NCBI RefSeq assembly: GCF_019042215.1 | Contig: NZ_JAHQCS010000121.1 | Location: forward strand, 1 to 64,000 | Direction: 5' to 3' | Length of the DNA stretch: 64,000 nucleotides | DNA from: Evansella tamaricis | Lineage (GTDB): Bacteria > Bacillota > Bacilli > Bacillales > Salisediminibacteriaceae | Shown here: piece by piece, positions 50,798-60,651 of the stretch | Layout: every line of letters starts with the position of its first letter | How positions within the stretch are numbered: the stretch's first letter is position 1 | Program-made: the position numbers and the translations under genes | The notes under the pieces: generated by a model | Database searches by the model: none | Told to the model about the DNA's origin: nothing | What the model saw: the letters and a program-made list of their open reading frames with translations, nothing else

Positions 50798-51781
50798 ATG
50801 GATAACGTATTTGATTACGAAGATATTCAATTGATTCCTGCAAAAAGTATTGTTAAAAGCCGCTCAGAATGTGATACAAGTATAGCGTTCGGAGGTCATA
50901 CCTTTAAGTTACCTGTCGTCCCGGCGAATATGCAAACGATCATTGATGAAAAAATCGCAATCTTCTTAGCTGAAAATGGTTATTTTTATATCATGCATCG
51001 CTTTCAACCGGAAAAAAGAACAGTATTTATTAAAGAAATGAAAGCACGGGGATTAATCGCGTCCATCAGTGTAGGGGTTAAGGAAGGTGAATACCAGTTT
51101 GTCCAAGATCTTGCTGATCAAAATCTTTCACCTGAGTTTATAACCATCGATATTGCGCATGGACATTCAAACGCAGTTATTGATATGATTCAGTATATTA
51201 AAAAACGATTACCTGCCAGTTTTGTCATTGCTGGAAATGTGGGAACACCAGAGGCAGTCAGAGAATTAGAAAACGCAGGTGCAGATGCCACAAAAGTTGG
51301 GATTGGACCTGGAAAAGTTTGTATAACAAAAATTAAAACTGGATTCGGTACTGGTGGATGGCAATTAGCTGCTCTCCGATGGTGTGCTAAAGCAGCAAGT
51401 AAACCAATCATAGCAGACGGAGGAATCCGAACTCATGGTGATATTGCAAAATCCGTTAGATTTGGGGCATCCATGGTCATGGTTGGTTCCCTTTTTGCAG
51501 GACATGAAGAATCTCCCGGAGAAACCGTTGAAAAAGACGGCAAGTGCTTTAAGGAATATTTCGGTTCCGCATCCGAGTTCCAAAAAGGGGAAAGAAAAAA
51601 TGTGGAAGGAAAGAAAATGTTTGTGGAGCACAAAGGCTCTTTAAAGGATACATTGATAGAAATGGAGCAGGATCTTCAGTCTTCCATATCCTATGCTGGG
51701 GGAAATAAGTTGGATGCAATTCGCCACGTGGATTATGTGGTCGTAAAGAACTCCATTTTTAACGGAGATAAAGTGTATTAA
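50798..51781 (+). CDS. guaC: GMP reductase
   Basis: GuaC reduces GMP to IMP with NADPH in purine interconversion. The 327-residue TIM-barrel protein has [10 protein letters not shown] at the start, the phosphate-binding G-N-V-G-T-P, the catalytic cysteine loop G-P-G-K-V-C-I-T-K, and [10 protein letters not shown]. It lacks the CBS insert of IMP dehydrogenase, which separates it from GuaB. Length is normal. It is transcribed alone, with a PurR-type operator and a strong terminator. Confidence 0.95.
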   Translation: MDNVFDYEDIQLIPAKSIVKSRSECDTSIAFGGHTFKLPVVPANMQTIIDEKIAIFLAENGYFYIMHRFQPEKRTVFIKEMKARGLIASISVGVKEGEYQFVQDLADQNLSPEFITIDIAHGHSNAVIDMIQYIKKRLPASFVIAGNVGTPEAVRELENAGADATKVGIGPGKVCITKIKTGFGTGGWQLAALRWCAKAASKPIIADGGIRTHGDIAKSVRFGASMVMVGSLFAGHEESPGETVEKDGKCFKEYFGSASEFQKGERKNVEGKKMFVEHKGSLKDTLIEMEQDLQSSISYAGGNKLDAIRHVDYVVVKNSIFNGDKVY

Positions 51782-51789
51782 AAAAAGAA

Positions 51790-51837
51790 AAGGTGCTCAT
51801 ACCAAGATAAATCCTGGTATTTTGGGCACCTTTTTTA
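51790..51837 (+). terminator. Terminator of guaC
   Basis: AAGGTGC and GCACCTTTTTT are perfect outer arms around an inner stem (ATACCA-TGGTAT type), with a T-run. Confidence 0.88.
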
Positions 51838-51953
51838 ATGTGTCATTTCTATAATCCTTTAACATGCTACTTACTTTTTTATTTTAAGTTAATAACTAAC
51901 ATGGTCCAGTCGACAGGACAGAACCCCACCCCACCTAACATTCTCCACAACAA

Positions 51954-52928
51954 TCAATAGTTTGTTTTCCTCAGCGATTCCAACACTTTTTGAACCTCAT
52001 ACCCTTGATAAAAATCTATTATTTCAGCTGATTCTCCATTTATAGCATTCACAAGGTTTTGGATAAATTCATCCCAGAATGATTTATCCTTGCTTACAGG
52101 CAGTTCTTTATAGGCTTCCCCTACTTTTCCACCGTACAGTTTATCTAAATCTACTAATGCAAGTGTTCCTTTTGTTCCATAAATTGTCAAAGATATACTT
52201 TGTTCCTGTTCACCAGCAATTTGACTGATTCCGTTCACTAATACTGGTGTGCCATCCTCCAACTTCATCTGTGCAATAATACCTGTCTCACAGGCAGTTG
52301 GGTCTTCTGGTAGTTCCATTATACTTTCAATATCAGTTAATCTGCCAAATAACTGATGAATAAGCTGGATAAAATGACCTGCAACTTCAAAAACGAATCC
52401 ACCTTGCTTCCTTGTTGCTATCCAATTGTTCTGTTGCCATTTCCTTGGCCATTGAGGAAAGCGCATCTCTAATTCCACTCTTCTCACTTTCCCTAAATAT
52501 CCCTCTTCCATACGTTGAGATAAGGCTTTGATATTATTGATGTAACTAAGTGGATAGTGGACAGCATTCACAAGGCCAGTTATTTCTGCTTTTTTTACCA
52601 TCTCCCCAGCTTCCTCCAACGAGTTAGCAAGGGGTTTTTCACATAATACATGTTTTCCACTGTCCAATATATCCATTACGATGGAATAATGTAGTGCAGG
52701 GGGAACTGCAACGTATACAAGATCGACATCTTGTTCCAGCAGTTCTTTATAGTTCGTTGTCCAATAAATTCCTCCTAAATCCTTGGCCTTCTTTTCCACT
52801 ATATCTTGAGCAACGTCGCAAATAGCAGTAACTTTTGTGTGCCGATGCTCATTAAACACTTCTGTCATCCCCTTACCAATTGCCCCTACTCCGATTACCC
52901 CCACTTTTACTATTTTATTATCATTCAT
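51954..52928 (-). CDS. Gfo/Idh/MocA family oxidoreductase
   Basis: The 324-residue protein has the NAD(P)-binding G-V-I-G-V-G-A-I-G-K-G at the N-terminus, the E-K-P-L-A-N motif near 95, and a C-terminal alpha/beta domain with G-G-F-V-F-E-V-A-G-H-F-I-Q as the substrate-side histidine helix. Members act on sugars, inositols or related compounds. The substrate is not evident. A good AAGGAG site precedes the ATG. Confidence 0.88.
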   Translation of the reverse strand: MNDNKIVKVGVIGVGAIGKGMTEVFNEHRHTKVTAICDVAQDIVEKKAKDLGGIYWTTNYKELLEQDVDLVYVAVPPALHYSIVMDILDSGKHVLCEKPLANSLEEAGEMVKKAEITGLVNAVHYPLSYINNIKALSQRMEEGYLGKVRRVELEMRFPQWPRKWQQNNWIATRKQGGFVFEVAGHFIQLIHQLFGRLTDIESIMELPEDPTACETGIIAQMKLEDGTPVLVNGISQIAGEQEQSISLTIYGTKGTLALVDLDKLYGGKVGEAYKELPVSKDKSFWDEFIQNLVNAINGESAEIIDFYQGYEVQKVLESLRKTNY

Positions 52929-53443
52929 TACTTATCAATCTCCTTTATAATAATAAAAACAGACTAGATAATAGACTCTTAGTTCTTGTGCAATTCATCC
53001 AGTAGTTTTTGATTCCGTTTCTAACCTCTCGAACTAATTCTTCATTGCACAAAAGAATCCTCTTTATTTTTGCTCATTCTACCATTTATCTATTATCTTT
53101 TATTTCGGATAGTAAAAGCGCCAGAGATAGACAACATGACTGAAGGTACCAAAACTTATCATTTCCTTTTAAAACAAGCTTGGTTTCAGTTGGATCCAGG
53201 CTCTAGATATTCATTTTTTCACCAACAATTTAAACAGAACTCAAAGAGCGGGAAAGCCCACAACTTCAGGGGTGAGGGTGGAAGCGTCAGTATTTACTTT
53301 ACAATGACAGTGGTGGATTTACTTCTGTTTTTAGACTTATCTTCTGCGTAGATACTGATACTTCTTCCTTTTATGTGTTTGAATGGAAATAGAGAATTTA
53401 AATAAAGCCCCCAAGTCATTACGACTTGAGGGCTTTGTAAATG
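52929..53443. other. Intergenic stretch with a possible repeat fragment
   Basis: About 515 bases. GCG..GAGATAGACA and CATGAC..AA.GTACCA at about 53114-53150 resemble a segment at about 32500-32540, next to dispersed repeat copy 2. A 93-codon frame crosses the region but has no ribosome binding site, and I do not accept it as a gene. The terminator at 53404-53436 closes the stretch. Confidence 0.4.
53404..53436 (-). terminator. Terminator of the thermonuclease gene
   Basis: AAAGCCC-CCAAGTC and GACTTG-AGGGCTTT pair around a five-base loop, a few bases past the stop on the reverse strand. Confidence 0.8.
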
Positions 53444-56400
53444 TTATTCGATCACCGTTCCATTAACTTGAAGATTATCAATTCGGTTATTACCTGACGT
53501 GCTTGTTGCACCATCTAAATACACTCTTACAAAAACTGTTTCTTTATTATTCACCTCATTTGAGAGGGACAAAGTCTCTAATTGAAATGATGTATTTCTA
53601 GTAGCTGTATTCTCACCAAACTCAACCCAGTTTTCCCCATCTAAGGAGTACATCCATTGATGCTCATTAAAGCCTGTTCCTGTACCTCTTGTGGCGAAGG
53701 AAAGTTCAATCCCTTCCAGACCTAGCGTGGAAAATTCCAATTCCACATAGTTGTTGTTGTTAGCATTCCCAACTAAAGACAAGGACCCCCCGGCAGGATA
53801 TCCCCCTAATGCATTTATGGTTGTTCCTGCGAATTCACTGATACTCGTGAAGTTTGTTCTGAGTAACGCAAGTCCTTCATCTGCTTCCAAATCTTGACCA
53901 CTGGTGAGTATGTTAGAAAATCCATTTGTATTAAACGCCCAATAACCAATTAGTGGCTCTACTACTACAGGTGGTGATGTACTTTCCCCCACAACCGTTA
54001 ATTCAAACGTCTTTGTTACGGATACAGAACCTTTTGTCACTACAGCTGTCAAAATAACTACAGTGTCTAATTCTTGCTGTGTCACAACACCGCTGTCGGA
54101 AATAACTGCATTATTACTGGAAGACCAGCTAATGCTTGAACCGTTTATCCCAGTGTCAGGAAGTAAAACATCTTGTGTTACATTTGTATTATCGTCAGAC
54201 CCTTGATAGACGATTTCTAGATTTCGGCTATCCAATTCTGCAGCTAATTCATCAGAGAGAGGTGTAGGATTACCAGTGATCACAATGTCATCAATTCTAC
54301 TAGTTCCACCAGATCCAACCGTACCGCCATTGATGCTTGTATTGGATGTCATTAACCAGCGAACATAAACATTCTCTTGGTTCTCTGTTTCGGTAGGCAG
54401 TTCAAGATCTGTAATTACAGCAGAGTTCCAATTGTTAGCAACTGTAATTTCTTGACCTATCTCAACCCAATTTACTCCATCGAGACTGTATTGAAGTTGG
54501 AAATCTCTTGGTCCAGTATTGGAACCCATTTGTCTAGAGGAGAGTTTAATATTTTTAAAGCCTAGTGTTTCAAAGTCTATTACATAGTATTTCGCGTCTG
54601 CCCCGTCATGCCAACCATTTGTATTCAAAGCAAATGTGCCACTACCCCCTGTTCCTTGCGGGTATGTGGGGTTAACTGTAGATTCCCTTGAAATGGACCG
54701 GGTAGCATTCGCTGGAAGGCCTCCATCTGCAACTTCAGACTGATCTTCAAAATCCCATCTTACAATGTTAATAATCGGTTCTAGAACCGTCACTTCTAAA
54801 GTGAGAACGTCTACTGCACCATCGTTTGAAAGCGTTCCTGTTAACGTAACGGTCGATTGTTCCTCCAGGGATTTATTAATCACACCATCGTGACTTATCA
54901 CATCTGGATCACTGCTTTCCCAGTCGACTTCTGAACCAAACAGCCCCGTAGCAGGTAATGTCATATCATCCACTAGTCTTGTAATATTATGATTTGCCAG
55001 TACATTCAATTTGACATAATTCTTATCTACAAATGCAAGCTCTGCACCTGTAAGTTCTTTCTTTGTATATCCTAAATGAATTGCTTCCTCTTCTGAAAAG
55101 AAAACTCTGTTTTCAGACGGAATAATTGCATATTGATCAGGTAAGACATATTCTCTCGTTTCAAAATCCCCAACATAACGTGCTAATCCTGCATCTCCCC
55201 GTTCTCTGGCACGGAATACAAACGGTGCCTCCAATAGAGGGTCTTCTGGATTCCAGATCCCGCGCTCATTTTCCCGTGCTTCTTTCGCGGCAGCAGCATA
55301 TTCTGCTACTTTTTCATCTTCGAATGGATAAATAAAGTATGTTGGTGCTTGTCCTTGTCGAACCATTTCCAAATTTGTATTTACACCATCTAGAGTTATC
55401 ACTTCAGCAAGAAGTCGGCCATACGTATCCAATGGTTCTTCGCCGAGACGGACAATGACACGGTCTCCGTCGCTCAAATAATTTTTCAAATATTCACCTG
55501 CACGAATGCCTTGATCCATTTGGTGCTGGTCTAAATCATTCCGCACAGCATGATATGTTTCTGCCGTATCCATGTTGAGAAAACGGACATTAGTGGCACC
55601 AAATACCGGTTCCACAATACGAATCGTATCCCCGTCCACAACCCGTTCAACCGTCACTTCGAACTCACGATCTCTCGTTGTTGGTTTATCCTTCTGCTCT
55701 TCTGAAAGCACAATATCATTCTGTTTTCGAGGTAACAGTTGGTACATATCTTGATATTTACTTAAGATGCCTGTATTCACAAACCAGTTATCCGGTTCAA
55801 AGTTTTCTAAAACGATCCCTGTGGTTTCCCATACCCGAAGCACCATTGTGTTAAAATCCTCATCAACAGCGGAAATGTTGGCACCTCCGTTAAAGTATGT
55901 GGGTACCGTCTGGAAAAATCCTTCAAATGTAATTAATTGACCTTGGAGCGCTTCTGCCACTTCTGTATCCATAAGATCATTAATTGTAACTTCTATTGGT
56001 ATAATCGTTTTATTAGTTCCTAAAACGGTTATATTATCAACAGTAAGTTGTGTAACACCATTATAATCCCCCACACTTCCAGTAACTTCTATGTAGTCCC
56101 CTTCGTTTAGATCTGGAAAAATTTGAGGGTTGAAGTTGAATAATTGGATTCCTCCAGTAGGATCTTGAATATAAACATTCAAATTACCAGCTTGGAGTTG
56201 ATAGTTGTCCACATTGACAATTCCCTTGACAGTTACCGTTTCTCCCATTTTTGTACGAGATTCACTGATGCTTGATTCCGGATCATAGACAAACACCTGA
56301 ACGTCAACGGATTTTTCACTTCTTCCCCTGGATCCTGTTGCCGTCACATTGACAATACCTGTTTCGGTTCCGGATGCTTGTACAACACCGTCTTTTGAAA

Positions 56401-56680
56401 CCGTTGCAATGGCAGTATCCTCACTGGACCAATCAACCTTTGTATTTGTCTTATTATTGGAATAGGTTACTTCTGCTTCGAGCTGAGCCGATTCCCCCAG
56501 CGCTATACCAAGTTCCTGTGGAGTGACAACCACATCCCTAACTTGATTGGCGGCGTTGTTTTTTGCTTGATCTGGGACATGATTAGGTAAAGCATAGGCC
56601 ATGTTACCGAATGATGAGAAAAATAAAGTGAAAATTAGCAGTAATGAGAATAATTTCTTGCTTTTTACTGTTCCTTTCAT
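53444..56680 (-). CDS. Large secreted multidomain thermonuclease (YhcR-like)
   Basis: The 1078-residue exported protein has a signal peptide (cleavage near A-Y-A-L), a Big_2-like domain (about 48-130) and two OB-fold-like segments (about 135-325). A thermonuclease domain follows (about 345-475), with V-D-G-D-T-I-R, V-R-F-L-N-M-D-T-A-E-T and D-T-Y-G-R-L-L-A. These are the metal and catalytic Arg/Glu residues of staphylococcal nuclease, all present. Then come atypical Big domains and two discoidin- or CBM-like domains (each with Y-S-L-D-G-x-N-W-V-E). It resembles YhcR without the phosphatase part. No LPXTG anchor is visible, so it should be released or bound through its accessory domains. Confidence 0.87.
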   Translation of the reverse strand: MKGTVKSKKLFSLLLIFTLFFSSFGNMAYALPNHVPDQAKNNAANQVRDVVVTPQELGIALGESAQLEAEVTYSNNKTNTKVDWSSEDTAIATVSKDGVVQASGTETGIVNVTATGSRGRSEKSVDVQVFVYDPESSISESRTKMGETVTVKGIVNVDNYQLQAGNLNVYIQDPTGGIQLFNFNPQIFPDLNEGDYIEVTGSVGDYNGVTQLTVDNITVLGTNKTIIPIEVTINDLMDTEVAEALQGQLITFEGFFQTVPTYFNGGANISAVDEDFNTMVLRVWETTGIVLENFEPDNWFVNTGILSKYQDMYQLLPRKQNDIVLSEEQKDKPTTRDREFEVTVERVVDGDTIRIVEPVFGATNVRFLNMDTAETYHAVRNDLDQHQMDQGIRAGEYLKNYLSDGDRVIVRLGEEPLDTYGRLLAEVITLDGVNTNLEMVRQGQAPTYFIYPFEDEKVAEYAAAAKEARENERGIWNPEDPLLEAPFVFRARERGDAGLARYVGDFETREYVLPDQYAIIPSENRVFFSEEEAIHLGYTKKELTGAELAFVDKNYVKLNVLANHNITRLVDDMTLPATGLFGSEVDWESSDPDVISHDGVINKSLEEQSTVTLTGTLSNDGAVDVLTLEVTVLEPIINIVRWDFEDQSEVADGGLPANATRSISRESTVNPTYPQGTGGSGTFALNTNGWHDGADAKYYVIDFETLGFKNIKLSSRQMGSNTGPRDFQLQYSLDGVNWVEIGQEITVANNWNSAVITDLELPTETENQENVYVRWLMTSNTSINGGTVGSGGTSRIDDIVITGNPTPLSDELAAELDSRNLEIVYQGSDDNTNVTQDVLLPDTGINGSSISWSSSNNAVISDSGVVTQQELDTVVILTAVVTKGSVSVTKTFELTVVGESTSPPVVVEPLIGYWAFNTNGFSNILTSGQDLEADEGLALLRTNFTSISEFAGTTINALGGYPAGGSLSLVGNANNNNYVELEFSTLGLEGIELSFATRGTGTGFNEHQWMYSLDGENWVEFGENTATRNTSFQLETLSLSNEVNNKETVFVRVYLDGATSTSGNNRIDNLQVNGTVIE

Positions 56681-57185
56681 TTGTTAACCTCCATTAACAT
56701 GTATTTGAAACTAGTAAAAGGATAGCACGACCTCATTCGGTTTTTAAAGTTAAGTTTTAATTGATAATGTAAATCAGGTCTCTAAATTCCCGAATTTTCG
56801 AATGTTATGTTAGAAAACCATCCACAATATTAGGAAACTACCGAAAAAACAGTACTTTTATTCCGCACCTAAATAACTATATATTGGAAAAAACAAGGAG
56901 TTGTTTCCCAATAACAGGAATCTATTAGTCTTTATTTCTTATTTTTTCGTTTTACGTTTATAGGGTCAACAATTCCCCAAAATTAATAAAATCTTAACAT
57001 TAACGAATATACCCATAAGCTCAATGGTCTTGTACAAACACTTACCTTATATAATTTTAGGAGGCTCAAAAATCCTATAAGAAAGGTAAAATGTTTCCTT
57101 TACTTTTTTCATTTCAAGGAACAGTATTCTATTTAATTGTTTCATGTTAAAATAGATTAGTATATTAGAAAAATGGAGGCGTAAG
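56681..57185. other. Divergent intergenic stretch
   Basis: About 505 AT-rich bases between the thermonuclease and htpX genes. A hairpin-like pair (ATTGG-AAAAAACAA with TTGTTTCCCAAT, 56883-56912) is the only structure I noticed. Both promoters must lie here. Confidence 0.4.
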
Positions 57186-58103
57186 ATGGGAAAAAGATTA
57201 TTATTTTTTATTCTAACAAATATTCTAGTAATGACGACAATCATGATCGTTTGGTCCTTAATTACAATGTACACAGGGGTCGGATCTCAATTTGACATTG
57301 GTGGCCCTGGATTAGGAATTGACCTGGTTGCCTTAGGTGTATTCAGTATTATTGTCGGTTTCTCGGGGGCTTTTATCTCCCTGGCTATGTCCCGATGGAT
57401 TGCCAAAAAAATGATGAAGGTAAAAGTACTTGATCCAAATAAACCATTAACTGGTCAGGAACGTCGTGTGGTGGAAAAAGTACACCGTCTTTCCCGTGCT
57501 GCTGGTTTATCACACATGCCTGAGGTTGGGATATATCATTCTCCTGAAGTCAACGCCTTTGCAACTGGTCCTTCTAAAAAGCGGTCCCTCGTTGCTGTTT
57601 CAGCTGGACTATTAAACTCAATGGATGATGATGCCGTAGAAGGCGTTATTGCACATGAAGTTGCCCATGTGGCAAATGGTGATATGGTTACAATGACACT
57701 ATTACAAGGTGTTGTGAATACATTCGTTGTCTTTTTTGCTAGAATTGCTGCCATTCTTGTATCAAGATTAGTCCGTTCCGAAATGCAGATGATTGTTCGT
57801 TTTGCCGCTATCATTATCTTCCAAATTTTATTCTCTATCCTTGGAAGTATCGTAGTCATGGCTTACTCGCGCCATCGGGAGTTTCATGCAGACCGTGGAG
57901 GTGCGGATTTAGCAGGACGCGACAAAATGGCACATGCTCTTCGTTCGTTAAAAACACATGTTAACCGTGCAAGTGTTTCCGGCGACCGTACTGATGATGC
58001 TGCCATTCAAACAATGAAGATTAGTGGAAAAGGCGGTATCTCAAAGCTTTTTTCATCCCATCCTGATTTAGATGAGCGCATTGCGAGACTGGAGCAGAGA
58101 TAA
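57186..58103 (+). CDS. htpX: HtpX membrane zinc protease
   Basis: HtpX is a heat-shock M48 protease that degrades damaged membrane proteins. The 305-residue protein has two N-terminal membrane helices (about 5-30 and 40-65), the zinc motif H-E-V-A-H near 155, further helices near 175-225, and the late E-F-H-A-D glutamate ligand. Length and order are those of the family. GGAGG precedes the ATG. A strong terminator follows. Confidence 0.95.
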   Translation: MGKRLLFFILTNILVMTTIMIVWSLITMYTGVGSQFDIGGPGLGIDLVALGVFSIIVGFSGAFISLAMSRWIAKKMMKVKVLDPNKPLTGQERRVVEKVHRLSRAAGLSHMPEVGIYHSPEVNAFATGPSKKRSLVAVSAGLLNSMDDDAVEGVIAHEVAHVANGDMVTMTLLQGVVNTFVVFFARIAAILVSRLVRSEMQMIVRFAAIIIFQILFSILGSIVVMAYSRHREFHADRGGADLAGRDKMAHALRSLKTHVNRASVSGDRTDDAAIQTMKISGKGGISKLFSSHPDLDERIARLEQR

Positions 58104-58106
58104 GTA

Positions 58107-58152
58107 AGAAAAGCACAAAAACTGCCTTTTGAAGGGCAGTTTTTGTGCTTTA
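58107..58152 (+). terminator. Terminator of htpX
   Basis: AAAAGCACAAAAACTGCC and GGGCAGTTTTTGTGCTTT are near-perfect long arms around a seven-base loop. The AT-rich region on to 58372 shows nothing further. Confidence 0.85.
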
Positions 58153-58372
58153 CGTTGTGCAAGATTAATTAATTTTTTTAGTTAACTCATTATTTCCTGC
58201 AAGATTAAATCTTCCTGAATAAGCTAACACGTCTCTCCCACTTTAGTACTTGATTACTCTACTAACTCGAAGATTTTTAAGAAGAATCCCCAGTTATGTG
58301 TTCTAAAACTAGAGAAACTTCTATTCACCCTTTTAATCCTTTTTCCGTAAGACGTATACCTTAATTAGTTTA

Positions 58373-58401
58373 TTGAATTTTCAGAACATATAGAATATAA
58401 T
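58373..58401 (+). promoter_or_regulatory. SigA promoter of the GPH symporter gene
   Basis: TTGAAT and TATAAT are separated by exactly 17 bases. The start point would be near 58408, upstream of the cre site. Confidence 0.7.
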
Positions 58402-58463
58402 ACGTTATAACCTGCAATCTCATCTTTTAAGACCACATCTATACCTGCAACTATAAACAATTA

Positions 58464-58477
58464 TGGAAGCGCTATCA
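58464..58477 (+). promoter_or_regulatory. CcpA cre site of the GPH symporter gene
   Basis: TGGAAGCGCTATCA differs from the cre consensus at one position only. It lies about 60 bases after the predicted start of transcription and 20 bases before the start codon, a position typical of roadblock repression. Confidence 0.7.
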
Positions 58478-58496
58478 AAAATAGGGAGGTAAAGTT

Positions 58497-59873
58497 ATGG
58501 GAGTAAATAATTCACAGCTAAATAAAGAAAGAAAACCTTTCCAACAAGAAACCCCAGGTCACATGGAAATGTTGAATTATGGCCTAGGTTTTTTTGGGAT
58601 TATCTTGATTTGGACAATGGTAGGTACGTTCTTGACATTTTATTATACAGATTTCGCTGGAATCTCTGCGGGAGTTGTGGGAACGCTCATGCTTGTTGCA
58701 CGCCTTTTAGATGGAATAACGGATATTGGGATGGGATCTGTTGTTGATCGAACGAAAACAAAACACGGAAGAGCGCGTCCGTGGATCCTTTGGATGGGTC
58801 TTCCATTTGCAATTTCTGGAATACTCCTATTTGCAGTTCCGGATATTAGTATGACTGGAAAGATAATTTATGCCTATGTAACTTATATTTTTCTAATCCT
58901 TACCTATACTGCCATTTCTATACCTTATAAAACTCTTCTCGGTCTGATGACGCAGGACCAAAAGGGCAGATCTATGATAAACATTTACACTGGTGTATTT
59001 ACCATGTTAAGTACCATTTTAGTAATGACTTTAGCAGAACCGATAGCCAGTGCCATTGGTGGCAGTTTTGGATGGACTGCTGTTTCCATCGGTATTGCAT
59101 CGATCATCATAATTACTTGCGCTACTTCTTTTCGTTCCACAAAAGAAAGAGTCGATGTCGTTACTGATAAACCTAAAGAAAGAGTTCCTTTTAAAACAGA
59201 ATTTAAAGCACTATTAACAAATAAATATTGGGTTATTATTACAATCTATTGTGTTATAGCATACACCCTAAACGCTTTATTATCTGGTGCTGGAATATAT
59301 TATGCTACCTATGTTTTAGGAAACAGCAGTTATTTTTCTTTATTTGCACTCACTTTATTTGTCCCTACCATAATCTGCTTCTTTTTTGTAGGAAAGCTCG
59401 TCGGAAAATATGGCAAACGAAATATTGCACTTTATGTATCATTAGTAGCCATAATCGGTCCCCTTGTTAAGCTCATTGACCCTACAAATCTAACCATTTA
59501 TTTATTGGGGAATGTCATTCAAGGCTTTGGACTTATACCTATTATTACGTTTTTATATGCCATGATTAATGATACAACGGAATATGGTCAATGGAAATCT
59601 GGATTCCGAACAGCAGGCCTCGTTAATAGTGCAGCAAGTTTCGGGATGAAAGTGGGTACAGGCATCGGAGGAGCACTCATTGGTTGGCTTTTAGCATTTG
59701 GAGGTTACGTAGGTAGCCTTGCAGAACAAGCTGCCTCTGCTTCCCAGATGATTATGGTGCTAAACATTCATCTTCCTTTACTTCTAACTGTCCTTCAAGC
59801 CATTCTTCTATGGATGTATAAATTAGATAAACAATACCCAACTATCCTAGCAGAACTACAACAGAAGGCTTAA
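58497..59873 (+). CDS. GPH family sugar:cation symporter (MelB-like)
   Basis: The 458-residue permease has twelve hydrophobic helices. It shows the family pattern Y-Y-T-D-F-A-G near 50, D-G-I-T-D-I-G-M-G near 70 with the Na+ site aspartates, and K-x-K-H-G-R-A-R-P-W in the first loop. GPH symporters take up glycosides with Na+ or H+. The sugar is not known. A promoter and a cre site lie directly upstream. It may feed the cytoplasmic GH9 and GH94 enzymes. GGGAGG precedes the ATG. Confidence 0.9.
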   Translation: MGVNNSQLNKERKPFQQETPGHMEMLNYGLGFFGIILIWTMVGTFLTFYYTDFAGISAGVVGTLMLVARLLDGITDIGMGSVVDRTKTKHGRARPWILWMGLPFAISGILLFAVPDISMTGKIIYAYVTYIFLILTYTAISIPYKTLLGLMTQDQKGRSMINIYTGVFTMLSTILVMTLAEPIASAIGGSFGWTAVSIGIASIIIITCATSFRSTKERVDVVTDKPKERVPFKTEFKALLTNKYWVIITIYCVIAYTLNALLSGAGIYYATYVLGNSSYFSLFALTLFVPTIICFFFVGKLVGKYGKRNIALYVSLVAIIGPLVKLIDPTNLTIYLLGNVIQGFGLIPIITFLYAMINDTTEYGQWKSGFRTAGLVNSAASFGMKVGTGIGGALIGWLLAFGGYVGSLAEQAASASQMIMVLNIHLPLLLTVLQAILLWMYKLDKQYPTILAELQQKA

Positions 59874-59883
59874 ACTTTAATTA

Positions 59884-59918
59884 AAACTGGAACCTATCTA
59901 AAGGGAAGGTTCCAGTTT
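59884..59918. terminator. Bidirectional terminator
   Basis: AAACTGGAACCT and AGGTTCCAGTTT are perfect 12-base arms between the convergent symporter and VOC genes. Confidence 0.85.
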
Positions 59919-59951
59919 CCATTTATGTGATAGGAGTTGGTTAAAATAATA

Positions 59952-60407
59952 TTAATTATCATTCTCCAATAGTTCCACCATCACCTTTAGTTCTTTAAAC
60001 GTATCCATATAAGCATATCTTCCGCCTGTATATTCACCCTTTTGTGTTAATGCCATTCCATTCAATTCAAGCAGTTTAACCTTCTCTTCCATACCTTTAA
60101 TGAAGAAAGCAATGTGGTGAGGTCCTTCACCATGTTCATTTAGATGTTCTCTCCATGTACTCGGGTGCTCATCCGGTTCAATTAACTCCAACTGCAGTGA
60201 CCCCATATCAAAAAATGCCAGTTTTGCCCGCGCCTCCGTCGGTTCACTTTTATATTCTGTTTTCGCCTTGTCAACTGCATCTGTTAAACTCCACTCAGGT
60301 TTCATCATCCCGAAAAACTCAGCATAAACTTGTGATGTTTTTTCAATATCATGAACTAAAATTCCAATTTGAGCAATAACATTATTACCTAATAGATTCT
60401 TATCCAT
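59952..60407 (-). CDS. VOC (glyoxalase-like) family protein
   Basis: The 151-residue protein has the paired beta-alpha-beta-beta-beta modules of the vicinal oxygen chelate fold. Likely metal ligands are a Gln in A-Q-I-G-I-L-V (His in many relatives), the Glu of L-E-L-I-E-P, the His of P-H-H-I-A-F, and the Glu of V-E-L-L-E. Size and motifs recall methylmalonyl-CoA epimerase or glyoxalase-type enzymes. The function is not defined. A perfectly palindromic cre-like site lies 87 bases upstream. Confidence 0.8.
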   Translation of the reverse strand: MDKNLLGNNVIAQIGILVHDIEKTSQVYAEFFGMMKPEWSLTDAVDKAKTEYKSEPTEARAKLAFFDMGSLQLELIEPDEHPSTWREHLNEHGEGPHHIAFFIKGMEEKVKLLELNGMALTQKGEYTGGRYAYMDTFKELKVMVELLENDN

Positions 60408-60493
60408 TTTTTTGCCCCTTTTTATTCGTTTTTTGATTGCTTATAATAGTTATCTTAAAATAATTCATTACCTGATCATTAAATTCGACAATT

Positions 60494-60507
60494 GGAAAGC
60501 GCTTTCC
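60494..60507. promoter_or_regulatory. Palindromic cre-like site upstream of the VOC gene
   Basis: GGAAAGCGCTTTCC is a perfect 14-base palindrome. It fits the cre core and departs from consensus only at the two outermost bases. It lies between the PHA synthase stop and the VOC start. Confidence 0.55.
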
Positions 60508-60651
60508 TTGTTTTACTCAAAAAAAAAGGAACAACGTTAGATACTTGAATTACCCACCACTCAACCGCTCTTGCAAGCTGTTCTAAGTAGATGAGACTTC
60601 GGAAAACGATAAAGTATCAAAAGATAACGCGGTTCCATGATAGATCATAAC

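Noticed and set aside
53070-53351. 93-codon frame in the intergenic stretch
   Set aside because: No ribosome binding site, low-complexity hydrophobic start and no recognisable family; overlaps a possible repeat fragment.
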